Part shown: positions 46,140-56,646 of the stretch, in pieces
Layout of the letters: every line of letters begins with the position of its first letter
How positions within the stretch are numbered: position 1 is the stretch's first letter
Assembly (NCBI RefSeq): GCF_947497275.1
Contig: NZ_CANMFS010000011.1
Span: forward strand, 46,160 to 110,159
Direction of reading: 5' to 3'
Source: an uncultured Sulfitobacter sp.
GTDB lineage: Bacteria > Pseudomonadota > Alphaproteobacteria > Rhodobacterales > Rhodobacteraceae
Length of the DNA: 64,000 bases
The notes under the pieces: generated by a model
What the model saw: only the letters and a program-made list of their open reading frames with translations
Databases searched by the model: none
Told to the model about the DNA's origin: nothing
Made by a program: the position numbers and the translations under genes

Positions 46140-47915
46140 TCAATCTTGCGGGATCACCCGCAAGCCCAATTCCATCAGCTGATCCGACGCAGGCTCGGAC
46201 GGCGCGTTCATCATCAGATCTTCGGCGCGCTGGTTCATCGGGAACAGGATGACTTCACGGATGTTCTGCTCGTTCGCGAGCAGCATGACGATCCGGTCGA
46301 TGCCTGCCGCGCAGCCGCCGTGGGGCGGGGCCCCGTATTGGAACGCATTTACCATGCCACCGAACCGCTTGCGCACCTCATCCTCGCCGTATCCGGCGAT
46401 CTCAAAGGCCTTGAACATAATCTCGGGCTTGTGGTTCCGGATCGCACCAGACACCAGCTCGTACCCGTTGCAGGCCAGATCGTACTGGTATCCCAAAACC
46501 TCAAGCGGATCGCCCTGAAGGGCTTCCATGCCGCCTTGGGGCATCGAGAATGGGTTGTGTTCGAAATCAATCTTGCCGGTTTCTTCGTCTTTCTCGTAAA
46601 TCGGAAAATCGACGATCCAGGCAAAGGCGAACCGGTCCTTGTCGGTAAGGCCAAGCTCTTCCCCGATGACATTGCGCGCGCGGCCCGCAACGCTTTCGAA
46701 CGCTTTCGGCTTGCCGCCGAGGAAAAACGCCGCATCGCCCACGCCAAGGCCCAGTTGCTGGCGGATCGCTTCGGTGCGCTCGGGACCGATGTTCTTGGCC
46801 AGCGGTCCTGCCGCCTCCATCCCTTCGCCCTGATCGCGCCAGAAGATATATCCCATGCCGGGCAGCCCTTCCTTCTGGGCGAATGCGTTCATGCGGTCGC
46901 AAAACTTGCGGCTGCCGCCGGTCGGCGCGGGGATCGCGCGGATTTCCGTGCCGTCCTGCTCCAGCAGCTTGGCGAAGATGGCAAAACCGGAGCCCGCGAA
47001 GTGATCGGACACGACCTGCATCTTGATTGGGTTGCGCAGATCGGGCTTGTCGGAGCCGTACCAAAGGGCCGCATCCTTGTAGGAGATCTGCTCCCACTCC
47101 TGATCGACTTTTCGACCGCCGCCGAATTCCTCGAAGATGCCGCCGATGACCGGCTGGATCGTGTCAAAGACATCCTGTTGTGTGACAAAGGACATCTCCA
47201 TGTCGAGCTGGTAGAAATCCGTCGGCGAGCGGTCGGCGCGCGGGTCTTCGTCGCGGAAGCAGGGCGCGATCTGGAAATATTTGTCGAACCCCGACACCAT
47301 CAGCAACTGTTTGAACTGCTGCGGCGCTTGCGGCAGGGCGTAGAATTTGCCGGGATGCAGGCGCGAGGGCACCAGAAAGTCACGCGCGCCTTCGGGCGAC
47401 GACGCGGTGATGATCGGTGTCTGAAATTCGCGGAACTTCTGATCCCACATCCGCTTGCGGATCGACGCGACCACGTCGGAGCGCAGGATCATGTTGTCCT
47501 GCATCTTCTCCCGGCGCAGATCAAGGTAACGATAGCGTAGGCGCGTTTCCTCGGGGTATTCCTGATCGCCGAACACCTGCAAAGGCAATTCCCTAGCGTG
47601 GCCGAGCACCTCAATCTCGCGGATGAACACCTCGATCTCGCCAGTCGGGATTTTCGCGTTGACCAGCTCGGGCGCGCGCGCCTTGACCGTACCGTCGATG
47701 CGGATACACCATTCGGCGCGGACCTTTTCGACCTCGGCGAAGGCCGGGGAATCCGGGTCGCAGATCAGTTGCGTCATGCCGTAATGATCGCGCAGGTCGA
47801 TGAACAGGACGCCGCCGTGGTCGCGTACGCGGTGGACCCACCCCGACAGGCGAACGCTATCCCCCACGTTATCGGCGTTGAGTTCGGCGCAGGTCTGGCT
47901 TCGGTAGGCGTGCAT
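46140..47915 (-). CDS. aspS: Aspartyl-tRNA synthetase
   Basis: AspRS (class II) of 591 residues. The anticodon-binding OB domain opens with [24 protein letters not shown], and the catalytic domain has motif 1 ([16 protein letters not shown]), motif 2 ([24 protein letters not shown]) and motif 3 ([15 protein letters not shown]). The GAD insert is present. The bacterial-type length is consistent with an enzyme that may also charge tRNA-Asn in some alphaproteobacteria, which depends on other genes. ATG 47915 fits the family N-terminus. Confidence 0.97.
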   Translation of the reverse strand: MHAYRSQTCAELNADNVGDSVRLSGWVHRVRDHGGVLFIDLRDHYGMTQLICDPDSPAFAEVEKVRAEWCIRIDGTVKARAPELVNAKIPTGEIEVFIREIEVLGHARELPLQVFGDQEYPEETRLRYRYLDLRREKMQDNMILRSDVVASIRKRMWDQKFREFQTPIITASSPEGARDFLVPSRLHPGKFYALPQAPQQFKQLLMVSGFDKYFQIAPCFRDEDPRADRSPTDFYQLDMEMSFVTQQDVFDTIQPVIGGIFEEFGGGRKVDQEWEQISYKDAALWYGSDKPDLRNPIKMQVVSDHFAGSGFAIFAKLLEQDGTEIRAIPAPTGGSRKFCDRMNAFAQKEGLPGMGYIFWRDQGEGMEAAGPLAKNIGPERTEAIRQQLGLGVGDAAFFLGGKPKAFESVAGRARNVIGEELGLTDKDRFAFAWIVDFPIYEKDEETGKIDFEHNPFSMPQGGMEALQGDPLEVLGYQYDLACNGYELVSGAIRNHKPEIMFKAFEIAGYGEDEVRKRFGGMVNAFQYGAPPHGGCAAGIDRIVMLLANEQNIREVILFPMNQRAEDLMMNAPSEPASDQLMELGLRVIPQD

Positions 47916-48526
47916 GGCGGTCCCTTTCGTTGGGCAAATGTTGCGCGCAGCTACACCGCGCACAGCCCTTGAAGTCAAGAGGACGGGGCGAGAATCGGCC
48001 CTTGAGTGCGTGGCGTAACGGGGTCAGCAGGACTTGGCTCCGGAAAGGATTTGCGACAATACCCAGCGAAGCCGACCACCTGCGGCGACGTCGCAGCGCC
48101 GCGACATTACCCAAGGCCCACGTCATTCGAAGGAATGTGCAACTCTGTTGTCGTCGGGCCGATACGTCTACCTTCGAGCCACCAGCGCCGGCACACCGTC
48201 GTCGCCAAGATGGTGCTCCTACCGGGCGATCATCTCTGCATAGGTGGATCTGAGCGGATAGCTTCGACCGAACACATTCGAAAAATTCGTCTGAGTGGAC
48301 ATGCCGCAAGCCTCGGCGACGCACGCTGCACGCAAGGGAATGCCGCAGAAGATCCACGGTGCACTGAACTGGGTCCGCAGCCATTGCAAAAACGCGTACG
48401 GGCAAGCAACCCTGACCTGAACGGGCACGCCAGCTTTGTCGAAATCCCGTGATGTGGATCAAATGCGCGGCACTTCTTTCCTGCTACTGATCCGGGAAAT
48501 GCGTTTTGCAAAGGTGCTGCCGACAG
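47916..48526. other. 611-base gap upstream of phaC; contains a possible AraC remnant
   Basis: No intact gene is seen. The aspS start and its promoter region fill the left end. A short reading frame on the minus strand (48219-48428) resembles the C-terminal helix-turn-helix of AraC regulators; the rest is degenerate. Confidence 0.6.
48219..48428 (-). pseudogene. Possible AraC-family regulator remnant
   Basis: A frame of 69 codons contains VAEACGMSTQTNFSNVFGRSY, which fits the second helix-turn-helix of AraC/XylS proteins (A-x-x-x-G-F/M-S-x-x-x-x-F-S-x-x-F-x-R). Upstream on the same strand no matching N-terminal domain is found, and the frame is only 69 codons, so I treat it as a decayed fragment. 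Low certainty: the match is short and could be chance. Confidence 0.35.
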
Positions 48527-50344
48527 ATGAATACCGATCAAAAGACCGAAAAAAGAACCGCTGCAGACAGATCGCTTCCCGTGGTGATCCCCGGTCCGCA
48601 ACCGGCGGAGGATGCCGCGCCGGTCGCGCCCACCCACGAGAACCTTGACCGCGCGATGCGCGCCGCGATGGCGCGTCTGACCGGTGGCATCTCTCCGCAT
48701 TCGGTGTTCGAAGCGTGGAGCGACTGGGCGCTGCACCTCGCCCGGTCCCCCGGGCGCCAACTGGAACTGACCGAGCGCGCGCAGGCGAACGCGTTAAAGT
48801 TGCTGGCCTACGCTGCCGGTGCGACTACCGACAAGGAGGTGAACGCGCCTTTCTCTCCGCGCCACTACGATCACCGATTCGTGCATCCGCTATGGGGCAA
48901 AACACCATTCAACCTGTGGCAGCAAAGTTTCCTTGCCACGCAGGACTGGTGGTTTCATGCAACGCAGAACATGCGCGGCTTGCGCAAACAGGACGCCGAC
49001 CGGATGCAGTTTCAGGTGCGCCAGGGCTTGGATTTACTCTCCCCCTCCAATTTTCCATGGTTGAATCCTGAAATCATCGACCAGTCCGTCAAGACAGGTG
49101 GAAAGAACCTTATCGAAGGAGCCAGCGTTTTCGCGGACGACATGATCCAAACCCTAACGCAGGCACATAAACCGGCGCCGGAAGGATACCGGATCGGTAC
49201 GGACCTCGCCCGTACCAAGGGCAGCGTGGTATTCCGCAACGCGCTATTCGAGCTTATCCAGTACACACCGCAAACGGAAACCGTGCATCCGGAACCCGTC
49301 CTGTTCGTACCTGCATGGATCATGAAGTACTATATTTTGGATCTTTCTGCACAGAATTCGATGGTTAATTATCTGGTATCCCAAGGCTTTACCGTCTTCA
49401 TGATCTCTTGGTGCAATCCGAAGGCAGACCAGGCGGAGCTGTCTCTCGAAGATTACCGCAAATCGGGCATTCTCGCGGCTCTGAATGCGATAGAGACGAT
49501 TGTGCCGGGCGAGAAAATCCATGCGAACGGCTATTGCCTTGGCGGTACGCTGTTGGCCATCACGGCGGCAACGATGGCAAGGGACTGCGACGAGCGGCTT
49601 GCGTCGATCACGCTAATGGCAGCACAGGTCGATTTTGCCGAAGCCGGCGAACTCCTGCTCTTTGTCGATGAAAGCCAGGTGGCATTCGTCGAGGATATGA
49701 TGTGGGAACAAGGGTATCTCGACCGACCGCAAATGGCGCGCACGTTCGCGTCGATCCGTGCCGAAGACCTGATCTACACTCGTGCGGTCAACCGCTATTA
49801 TCTGAACAAACCTGATCTGCCGACTGACATCGGGGTCTGGAACGGCGACACGACCCGAATGCCCGCACGCATGCATTCCGAATATCTGCGCGGTCTGTTT
49901 CTGGAAAACCGCCTGACCGCGGGTCGTTTCGCCGTCGAGGGGCGGGTGATCGCCCTGAAAGACATTGCGGCCCCCCTGTTCGTGATCGCAACAGAGGCGG
50001 ATCACATCGCACCCTGGCGATCGGTCTACAAAACCGCTCTGTTCACCGACTGTGACCTTACATTCGTGCTGACGAAAGGTGGCCACAACGGGGGCATCAT
50101 CAGCGAACCCGGACATGCCAACCGACACTACCGTATCGCCAACCGACGGGTCGGCGCGCACTATAAAGGTCCAGATCCGTGGTTAGCGGATGCCGATCCG
50201 ACAGACGGCTCCTGGTGGCCGGACTACGCAAAATGGTTGGCCGCGCAGTCCGGATCGCGCATAGCCCCCCCAAAGACAGGCGCCCCCCAAGCAGGCCTGC
50301 CCCCACTTTGCGACGCACCGGGGACTTATGTTCATCAGATGTGA
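48527..50344 (+). CDS. phaC: Class I poly(3-hydroxyalkanoate) synthase
   Basis: PhaC polymerises (R)-3-hydroxyacyl-CoA into PHA storage granules. The 605-residue product shows the lipase-like box GYCLGG with the catalytic Cys (near residue 343), the later Asp in EADHIAPWRS and the His in KGGHNGG, the full triad, plus the class I signature PVLFVPAWIMKYYILDLS and PFNLWQQSFLATQDWW in the N-terminal domain. I start at ATG 48527; an in-frame ATG 7 codons upstream is possible. No phaP, phaR or phaZ lies in the window. Confidence 0.94.
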   Translation: MNTDQKTEKRTAADRSLPVVIPGPQPAEDAAPVAPTHENLDRAMRAAMARLTGGISPHSVFEAWSDWALHLARSPGRQLELTERAQANALKLLAYAAGATTDKEVNAPFSPRHYDHRFVHPLWGKTPFNLWQQSFLATQDWWFHATQNMRGLRKQDADRMQFQVRQGLDLLSPSNFPWLNPEIIDQSVKTGGKNLIEGASVFADDMIQTLTQAHKPAPEGYRIGTDLARTKGSVVFRNALFELIQYTPQTETVHPEPVLFVPAWIMKYYILDLSAQNSMVNYLVSQGFTVFMISWCNPKADQAELSLEDYRKSGILAALNAIETIVPGEKIHANGYCLGGTLLAITAATMARDCDERLASITLMAAQVDFAEAGELLLFVDESQVAFVEDMMWEQGYLDRPQMARTFASIRAEDLIYTRAVNRYYLNKPDLPTDIGVWNGDTTRMPARMHSEYLRGLFLENRLTAGRFAVEGRVIALKDIAAPLFVIATEADHIAPWRSVYKTALFTDCDLTFVLTKGGHNGGIISEPGHANRHYRIANRRVGAHYKGPDPWLADADPTDGSWWPDYAKWLAAQSGSRIAPPKTGAPQAGLPPLCDAPGTYVHQM

Positions 50345-50645
50345 TGAACACCGGGGTCCGCGATACCGCGCGGCTTGGAAGAGATCGCTCTTTTCAGCCA
50401 GACTTCCGCCGCAATATCCAATCGGGTCGTGGAACATTTACAGAGACTTGTCCGTGCCGCCTTATTACAATCCACTGAACAAAAAAGCGAACAGCCCGGT
50501 CCGTATTATACACCCTTGCGGCAGGTTCGCTGTTTTCTCTACCGTTGGCGAGCATCAAAACTGTAGCCTCGCCGATCAGGGAAGGAAAAAAACGCCAATT
50601 CGGGGTTGCGGCCCGTGAATTCAAGCGGTATCAGCACGACATTGG
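50345..50645. other. 301-base gap between phaC and tRNA-fMet
   Basis: I see no gene, RNA or repeat in this stretch. It is the last chromosomal DNA before the tRNA that anchors the accessory region. Confidence 0.6.
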
Positions 50646-50722
<77 letters not shown>

Positions 50723-50747
50723 ACAATAATTCGTCAATGTTATCAAT

Positions 50748-50782
50748 GGCCTGAGATTTACTTCTCGGGCCTTGATTGCTTT
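50748..50782 (+). terminator. Terminator-like hairpin just inside the left att core
   Basis: GGCCTGAGA (50748-50756) pairs with TCTCGGGCC (50763-50771; one G-U) around a 6-base loop, followed by TTGATTGCTTTT. It starts 25 bases after the tRNA 3' end and probably terminates the tRNA transcript. It is part of the antisense-coding 3' end of the recombinase gene. Confidence 0.7.
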
Positions 50783-52354
50783 TGGACCCCAGACTCAGGA
50801 TCAGTAGCTGCGCCAATGCGCCTTCGAGATGTATCGCGAGTTTGCCGTCGGGCTTTTCTGGCTGAAGCACGATGCGGTCGATCAGGCCGCGCAATGCGTC
50901 TTTTGCCTCCAGCATGCCGTCGGGCTCTTGAAGTTGCCGGATCAACGTAGCGACCTTGTCGCGGTAGTCTCTGCCAGTTTCGGGTGTATCCGGATGGGCG
51001 ACGGGGCCGGATCACGGTCCGTTAACGCCTCAAGCTCGATCCGGCGGGCATCCAACGCGATCATCTTGTCCTTCACCTGATCGGCGGGCACGCCTGCGAT
51101 GATGGCATCGACCAGCTTTGCATGGTCTGCCTTTGTCTTAGCCAGCTCCTTTTCCAACGCACTACGGTTTTGCGATGCTGTCGCTTGCAGGCGGTTGCGC
51201 TCTTTGGCGTATTCTTGGCAAAACACCTTCAGGGCATCTTCATCCATCAAGTTGTCTTGCAAGGCGTTGAGGACAAGTTCCTCCAGTTCGACCTGTGAGA
51301 TCATAGCCATATTAGTGCAATAGGCCTTGCCTTTGTTGCGGGCTGTCGAGCAGCCAAAGCTATTTTTGTTTACCTTCGAGAACCCGCCGCCGCAGCACCC
51401 ACAGGCCATCAGGCCAGAGAACAGGGTCCGGGGCCTGCGCCTGTCCCAGATTGGAACGTCCGTATTCTTTACCTTCATGGTCCCCTGTCTGGCTCTTACC
51501 GCGTCCCAAAGGGCATCGTCGATGATCCGCAGCTCCGGAACCTCGGTGATCACCCAGTCGGCCTCTGGATTGAGCCGTGACACGCGCTTGCCTGTCTCGG
51601 GGTCCTTCACATAAGCCAATCTGTTCCAGATCTGCCGCCCGATGTAGAGCTCGTTGTTTAGAATGCCGGTGCCGCGTTCGCGGTTGCCGTGCAAGGTCGA
51701 TGTGCCCCAGCCACGTCCTGTTGGCCCAGCAATGCCTTCACCGTTCAAGGTTTCCGCGATCTTGCGCGGGGAAAGGCCCGATGCGTAATCGGTGAATATG
51801 CGATGCACCACTTCTGCCTCGACAGGGTCGATCTTGCGGTCCCCCCTGATCGGCTCACCGCTGGGGTCATAATGAACGACATTCTGATAGCCGTAGGCCT
51901 TCCCTCCAGCTGATTTTCCAGCAAGGGCACGGCCCTTGAGGCCACGATGAGTTTTGACCGCGAGGTCTTTAATGAACAAAGAGTTCATTGTGCCCTTCAG
52001 GCCGATATGCATTTCCGAGATCATGCCTTCGCTTACAGTCTCGATCATGACGCCTCGAAACTGCAGCTTCTGATAGATCGCCGCGATATCCGCTTGATTG
52101 CGGGACAGGCGGTCAAGAGCTTCTGACAATACGACATCAAAGGCGTTGCCGTGTGCATCCCGCAACAGCTTCTGTATGCCACTGCGCATTAGGCTGGCAC
52201 CGGAGATCGCCTTGTCGGCATAAACCTCGACCACGTGCAAACCCTGTCGTTTGGCATGCTCACGACAAGAGCGGATTTGATCGTCAATGGACGCGTCACG
52301 CTGCATGTCAGTCGAAAAACGGGCATAGATTACGGCACGAAGAGGTTGTGTCAT

Positions 52355-52953
52355 GGGAATATCCACTCCTGAAATGTAGCTTAATTGGTAAAATGCTTCG
52401 AGTCAGGTGTATTATCTAGGCCTGTTTCGTGATCGGCTCTGGCGGCTTCGCGGGCTAGAGCCCGGATCATGGCGAAGAAATGTTCCCGCTGCCCGCCTAT
52501 GCCATGGTCGGAAGACACGGCAAGAGGCGATGCATTTGGCACCTCCCTTTCGCATGTATGTCTCTTCCGTTCTCGTGCCATCGGCCGAGGTCTCCTGTCC
52601 GTTCCAGCCATGCGCAGGACGGTTTAAAATGATATGTTTTGTGCCCGGATTTGATCCGGCTGCCTGAAGTTGAAGATAAAGCATGAGGTGGCTCCTAGCT
52701 TAGCGAAAATTTATGAAATACAGGTATTTAGGCGTTGAATATGTGGATAAGCCGGATGCCAAATTTTTTGCCCAATTCTTCTGACGCGGACCTGAAGCAA
52801 AATAATCGCCATAACAAATCGTTGATTTTCGCACTCCAGAAAAATCCATATTTTTCGTCCAATAAAGGTATCGAATGATTCGCTGGAATACCCATCTGAG
52901 CGCGGGGTTGGACAATTCCCTTCCAACCCCGAAAATACGGCCTTCATATAAGC
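52355..52953. other. 599-base gap between recombinase 1 and the AAA+ ATPase
   Basis: Several short frames exist on the minus strand (52412-52684, 52700-52915, 52711-52947) but none has a convincing ribosome binding site or recognisable protein pattern. A possible 29-codon ORF (52470-52381, starting MIRALAREAARADHE) precedes the recombinase. The DNA is AT-richer towards 52,700-52,900. Confidence 0.5.
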
Positions 52954-54114
52954 TTACATCAGCATCGGGCTGCTCAGACCTTCGACCACAGTTTTAGCCA
53001 TCCGTTCGACCTGTCGCAGAGAAACGCGAACATGCTTTTTCTCAAGCTTGTGCAGCGCCTCACAGAATAGAGCGTTTCCGAGTTCGCGTTGATCTTCTGG
53101 CAAGCTGTCACGCAATAGTTGACGTCCGGCGGCAGCCAGATGGTTAAAGTTGGGGGTTTCCAGGCGGATGACCTTGCAGCGATCCAGAAAGGCAGCGGGC
53201 ATCCGGTCGATTGAATTCGTGGTCATGATCCAGCTTACTCGCGTGAGGTCGAATGGGAGTTGGTAAAACGGGCAGGACCATGCACGGGCCGTGGTCGGCT
53301 CGATCATGCTTTTCAACACTTCAAAAGCGCCGGGCAGTTTGCCGCCGCCGCTGGTCGTCACCTGTTCCGGGATTTTGTCGATCTCGTCGAGGATCACCAG
53401 CGGGTTCGCCAGACGCTCGCGCAGCATGGTCCTCACTACGCGACCGGGCGTGGCGGAGCCCCAACCGCGCTCAACGCCGGACACAGAAAAGGTCGCGCCG
53501 TTACTTGAGCCCACGTCGATATCAACCGATGGCACATTGAACACCTGAGCAAGATCACGCGCCCAGCTTGATTTTGCGATGCCGGGCGGTCCAAGGAGGA
53601 TCAGCGGCGGCGTATGCAAAGGCGCGGGTCCGGTAAAGGTGCGCAGCCGCATATGCTTCATGACCGCCGTGGAGGCCGAAGCCAGCCAAGGATAGATCGC
53701 GTGGAGCTCTGCGATCCGCTCTTCCATTCGGTCACGGTCAACCACGCCAACGGCACGGGCACCGCAGGCGGCTGCAAGCAGTGAATCGCGGTCGTCGGGT
53801 TTGAAATGGCACAATCGCTCAAGGCTCGCCGCGCGGCGGCGCATGTAGCGGCGGCTCCAAGTGATCGCGCGGCTCGATGTCCCATCGGAAGATGGACGGG
53901 CCGTAGAGGTATTGCTTGGTGGCGTATCGAGCGGATCATCGAGAAGAGCGTCCAGACAATCCGGTGTTGCTGTGTTCGCGGGCGCAGCGGGCCGCCGCAC
54001 TGAGCGGACTTGCTGGCTGCGCATCAGACGATCACGGACCTTATCGACGGAATCCTCTGGCGATGTGGGCAAGTCACACCCGAGGAAACGGGCGGGAACG
54101 GTAGAGGTGGTCAT
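52954..54114 (-). CDS. AAA+ ATPase of Lon-like type, without protease domain
   Basis: The 386-residue product has a disordered N-terminal third (Ser/Thr/Pro/Ala-rich, residues 1-90) and a AAA+ module: Walker A LLGPPGIAKSSWARDLAQ near residue 175, the pore-type region GATFSVSGVERGWGSATPGRVVRTML, Walker B LVILDEIDKI near residue 243 and a sensor segment SWIMTTNSIDRMP. The order Walker A, GxxPGRV, LLDEIDK is like the Lon AAA module, yet no Lon protease Ser-Lys domain follows. Likely a remodelling or regulatory ATPase of the mobile element; function unknown. Start ATG 54114 after AAAGG. Confidence 0.83.
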   Translation of the reverse strand: MTTSTVPARFLGCDLPTSPEDSVDKVRDRLMRSQQVRSVRRPAAPANTATPDCLDALLDDPLDTPPSNTSTARPSSDGTSSRAITWSRRYMRRRAASLERLCHFKPDDRDSLLAAACGARAVGVVDRDRMEERIAELHAIYPWLASASTAVMKHMRLRTFTGPAPLHTPPLILLGPPGIAKSSWARDLAQVFNVPSVDIDVGSSNGATFSVSGVERGWGSATPGRVVRTMLRERLANPLVILDEIDKIPEQVTTSGGGKLPGAFEVLKSMIEPTTARAWSCPFYQLPFDLTRVSWIMTTNSIDRMPAAFLDRCKVIRLETPNFNHLAAAGRQLLRDSLPEDQRELGNALFCEALHKLEKKHVRVSLRQVERMAKTVVEGLSSPMLM

Positions 54115-54881
54115 TTGGGAGGGCCTTTCATTCGCCCCGTAAGGGGCAGCATTCGATTAGAGAGCAGCAGGCGTCATGGACCCGGAAAGGGTCTTATGAG
54201 CCTATGCGACTAATTCGAATGGAAAGGTGTGCGTTCATGCCTCGAATCATATCCGCATGCTCGCGACAGATGCAAGAGGGTAAAATCCAGCTCCGAAGGG
54301 CTGCACCAAAGCAAGGATCAGGCCCCCAAGGCATGATCTGCGCAATTACCGAAGGTGATGGAGCGCCTCCCCGGCGTTAGGGGCAGACCAGATAGCTTTA
54401 GCTACCTATAGTCTGTCTCTATGCATAGCTTTCCCGTCTGCTGTATCAGCAGCGGGCACACAGAAGATACGACAATCAAATATAACAAATTTGGTCGAAG
54501 ACGAATACCGTTTTTCATATTCGTTTAGCGTTCTTTGCCGTGCCATTGGCCCGGCCTAGATGCGTGGTTCCACGCATGTTTTGGCGCGTGGTTAAGAGGG
54601 GCACGCGAGGAAGTGAGGCAGTCCTTGCAAGCAAGGCCAGCAGCAGGAACCGATTAAGGTTTTGAGGTCGGGGTGGTGGAAAGGTGGTGGCTTAAGAGCG
54701 AAGATAAGGTGCGTGTTGCAAGGGGGGGGGAAAGGAAGGGGATAAATTTTAGTGCATATTTTCAGGCGGATAGGATTGAAAGTTATCCACGTGATAATGC
54801 AGCCTACCATCAGAAACCCTCTCTGAGTTTCAGCGATAGACCATAAGTGATTGTCCATGGGTATCATAAAAAGGACACGCC
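54115..54881. other. 767-base gap between AAA+ ATPase and relaxase; candidate oriT region
   Basis: Contains no convincing ORF. Inverted repeats are present at 54560-54577 (ATGCGTGG-TT-CCACGCAT) and 54501-54524 (ACGAATA/TATTCGT, 10-base loop), and GCGTGGTT occurs twice (54562-54569, 54586-54593). A run of nine G (54722-54730) is also here. Divergent promoters for the flanking genes must lie in it. Confidence 0.6.
54560..54593. other. Candidate origin of transfer (oriT)
   Basis: A perfect 8-base inverted repeat with a 2-base loop (54560-54577) is followed by TTTTGGC and a direct repeat of GCGTGGTT. It lies about 290 bases upstream of the relaxase gene in the gap where MobV relaxases usually find their oriT. 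No nic site motif can be confirmed by eye. Confidence 0.35.
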
Positions 54882-56378
54882 ATGGCCTATCAATTCATAC
54901 ACATCGAGACATACAGTGAGCAACCCAAATCTGTTAAAGGCTCAAAAGATCATTTCAACTGTGCGGCACAGGTTGAGGGCGAAGCGTCACGTGATCCGAT
55001 CTATTCGGAGCATGTTGAAAACCCACTGCCGCCAAAGCAATTGCACGGAACACTCACAATTGCAGAGTTTCGTGAAAAACGCGCACGGTTGCTCGCGGGT
55101 ATCACAGAGACCGTTACCCTCAAAAATGGCAACACATACAATCGCGGCCTGCGCAAAGACGCGGCCACGCTTTATACCGAGATCCATTCACATCCGCTGA
55201 CATCAGCGGAGTTCTTGGCGGATCAAGATGCACACCGGGATAGTCTCAACACTTGGGGGGTGCGTGTTCTGGCAGATTTTCAAACTCGGATGCCTGATGG
55301 CATCGATTTTACATCGGTGCTGCACCTCGACGAAGGGCATGTGCATATTCATATTTTGGCGATGAACACGGCAGACCCCAAGCTGGACGCAAACAAGCTG
55401 CATGCCGGGAAGGTAGCGGCGGCGCGGCATCGGGAGGAGAATGCTTCGGATGCAATCGTGTCAATGCCGAAGCCTGATTTGGCCAAGCGCCCGAAAAAGC
55501 CAAAGAAACCCCGCCCGTCTAAGAACCGCACCACACAGAAAAAGAACGATGCCCACCATGCGGTCGCTGTGGCAACTTGGGAGGCGGAATGTGAGGAAAT
55601 TAACGTCTGTAACGCGGCGCTGACCACTGAATGGACGGCACAGAACAAGGTGCATTTGAACGAGGCGCGCAAAGAACGTGGGCGCCCTGCCGTCAACAAA
55701 GTTTACGTCAACGCGATGAAAAAGCTGCAAGATGATTATTATAAGTTTGTTGGCAAGCCCTGTGGTTTGCTCCGTATCGGGCCACGTTTGGCGCGTAAAT
55801 CAACCAAGGAATACGCTGCTGAGAAAAAGCAGGCAAAGCGGATGGCAAAGGAAGCCGCGCAGCTGGAAAGGCATCGTAAAGAGCAGGCGATACGGGAAGC
55901 CGAACTTAGGGCAAGGGCGAACCAACTTGCTTCGGCAGAAACTGATTTGGTGCAGCGGGAAGCGTTACATGAAACTGAGACCGAAGCAGCCAATAAAGCC
56001 CTTGAAAAGGAACGCGCATCGCTTCGCGGGACCAAGCTTGAAGTTAAAAAGGCCCAAGAAATCAGGGTGAAAAAACTTGTCGAAAAAGAAAATAAGCTCT
56101 CGCATCGTGAAGCAGAATTGACCGAAGCGGTTGAGGCCATGGCGGAAATTTTCGAGGCTGTCGAAACCGGCGAGGCTGAGATTGTTGATGGCAAGCTTAA
56201 GATACCTCAATGGCCGGACATCGTCTCCCGCATGGCAGGTGCAGGCCGAGCAGAGGTGTCTTCGCCGATCCGCAAGCTGATCAAGGGCTTCACAAGGCTT
56301 GTTGTCAAGTTGTCGAAAAGGACGCAGGATAGCCACGCACCGGAGATGCAAGATGACAGGCCGGAGCTGGGCGGTTGA
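54882..56378 (+). CDS. MobV/Pre-type plasmid mobilisation relaxase
   Basis: The 498-residue protein carries a relaxase HUH/three-His motif, DEGHVHIHILAMN near residue 150, in the order expected for MobV (Pre/Mob) relaxases, with a Tyr-rich N-terminus (FIHIETYSEQP). The C-terminal 200 residues are strongly charged and form long coiled coils (AKRMAKEAAQLERHRKEQA, AELTEAVEAMAEIFEAVETGEAE), as in MobV. It would nick at oriT and allow the element to be mobilised by a co-resident conjugative system; no mating-pair-formation genes are in the window. RBS AAAAAGGACACGCC. Confidence 0.82.
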   Translation: MAYQFIHIETYSEQPKSVKGSKDHFNCAAQVEGEASRDPIYSEHVENPLPPKQLHGTLTIAEFREKRARLLAGITETVTLKNGNTYNRGLRKDAATLYTEIHSHPLTSAEFLADQDAHRDSLNTWGVRVLADFQTRMPDGIDFTSVLHLDEGHVHIHILAMNTADPKLDANKLHAGKVAAARHREENASDAIVSMPKPDLAKRPKKPKKPRPSKNRTTQKKNDAHHAVAVATWEAECEEINVCNAALTTEWTAQNKVHLNEARKERGRPAVNKVYVNAMKKLQDDYYKFVGKPCGLLRIGPRLARKSTKEYAAEKKQAKRMAKEAAQLERHRKEQAIREAELRARANQLASAETDLVQREALHETETEAANKALEKERASLRGTKLEVKKAQEIRVKKLVEKENKLSHREAELTEAVEAMAEIFEAVETGEAEIVDGKLKIPQWPDIVSRMAGAGRAEVSSPIRKLIKGFTRLVVKLSKRTQDSHAPEMQDDRPELGG

Positions 56379-56646
56379 AGCGCTCTGGAAGACTGCTCTT
56401 GGAACGGAGCGCAAGCTATACCTGAATAGAAACCATCAACACGAAGGGCGGGACGCGGACCTTCGTTACGGGCGAGAAAGTAGCCTTGCCCGAAAGAGTA
56501 ACATAGAAGAATTCTTCCTATTAAAGGGGGCGAGCTTTAACTTGCACCACATTGATGTAGCCTCCGATAACAGGTAGTGACTTTACTGTTGGCGGAAAGT
56601 GACTGAACCACATAGGAGCACTTTTGTGCCGTTTGAGGAAAACGAT

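Noticed and set aside
54501..54524. Inverted repeat ACGAATA/TATTCGT with a T-rich loop
   Set aside because: Too short and with a 10-base loop to be called a terminator or a replication site; kept only as part of the candidate oriT region.
54722..54730. Run of nine G, a possible phase-variation tract
   Set aside because: It is not inside a convincing coding frame or an evident promoter spacer, so no switching role can be supported.
54592..54867. 91-codon minus-strand frame upstream of the relaxase
   Set aside because: Low-complexity Pro/Cys/His composition, no ribosome binding site, crosses the G-run; probably not coding.
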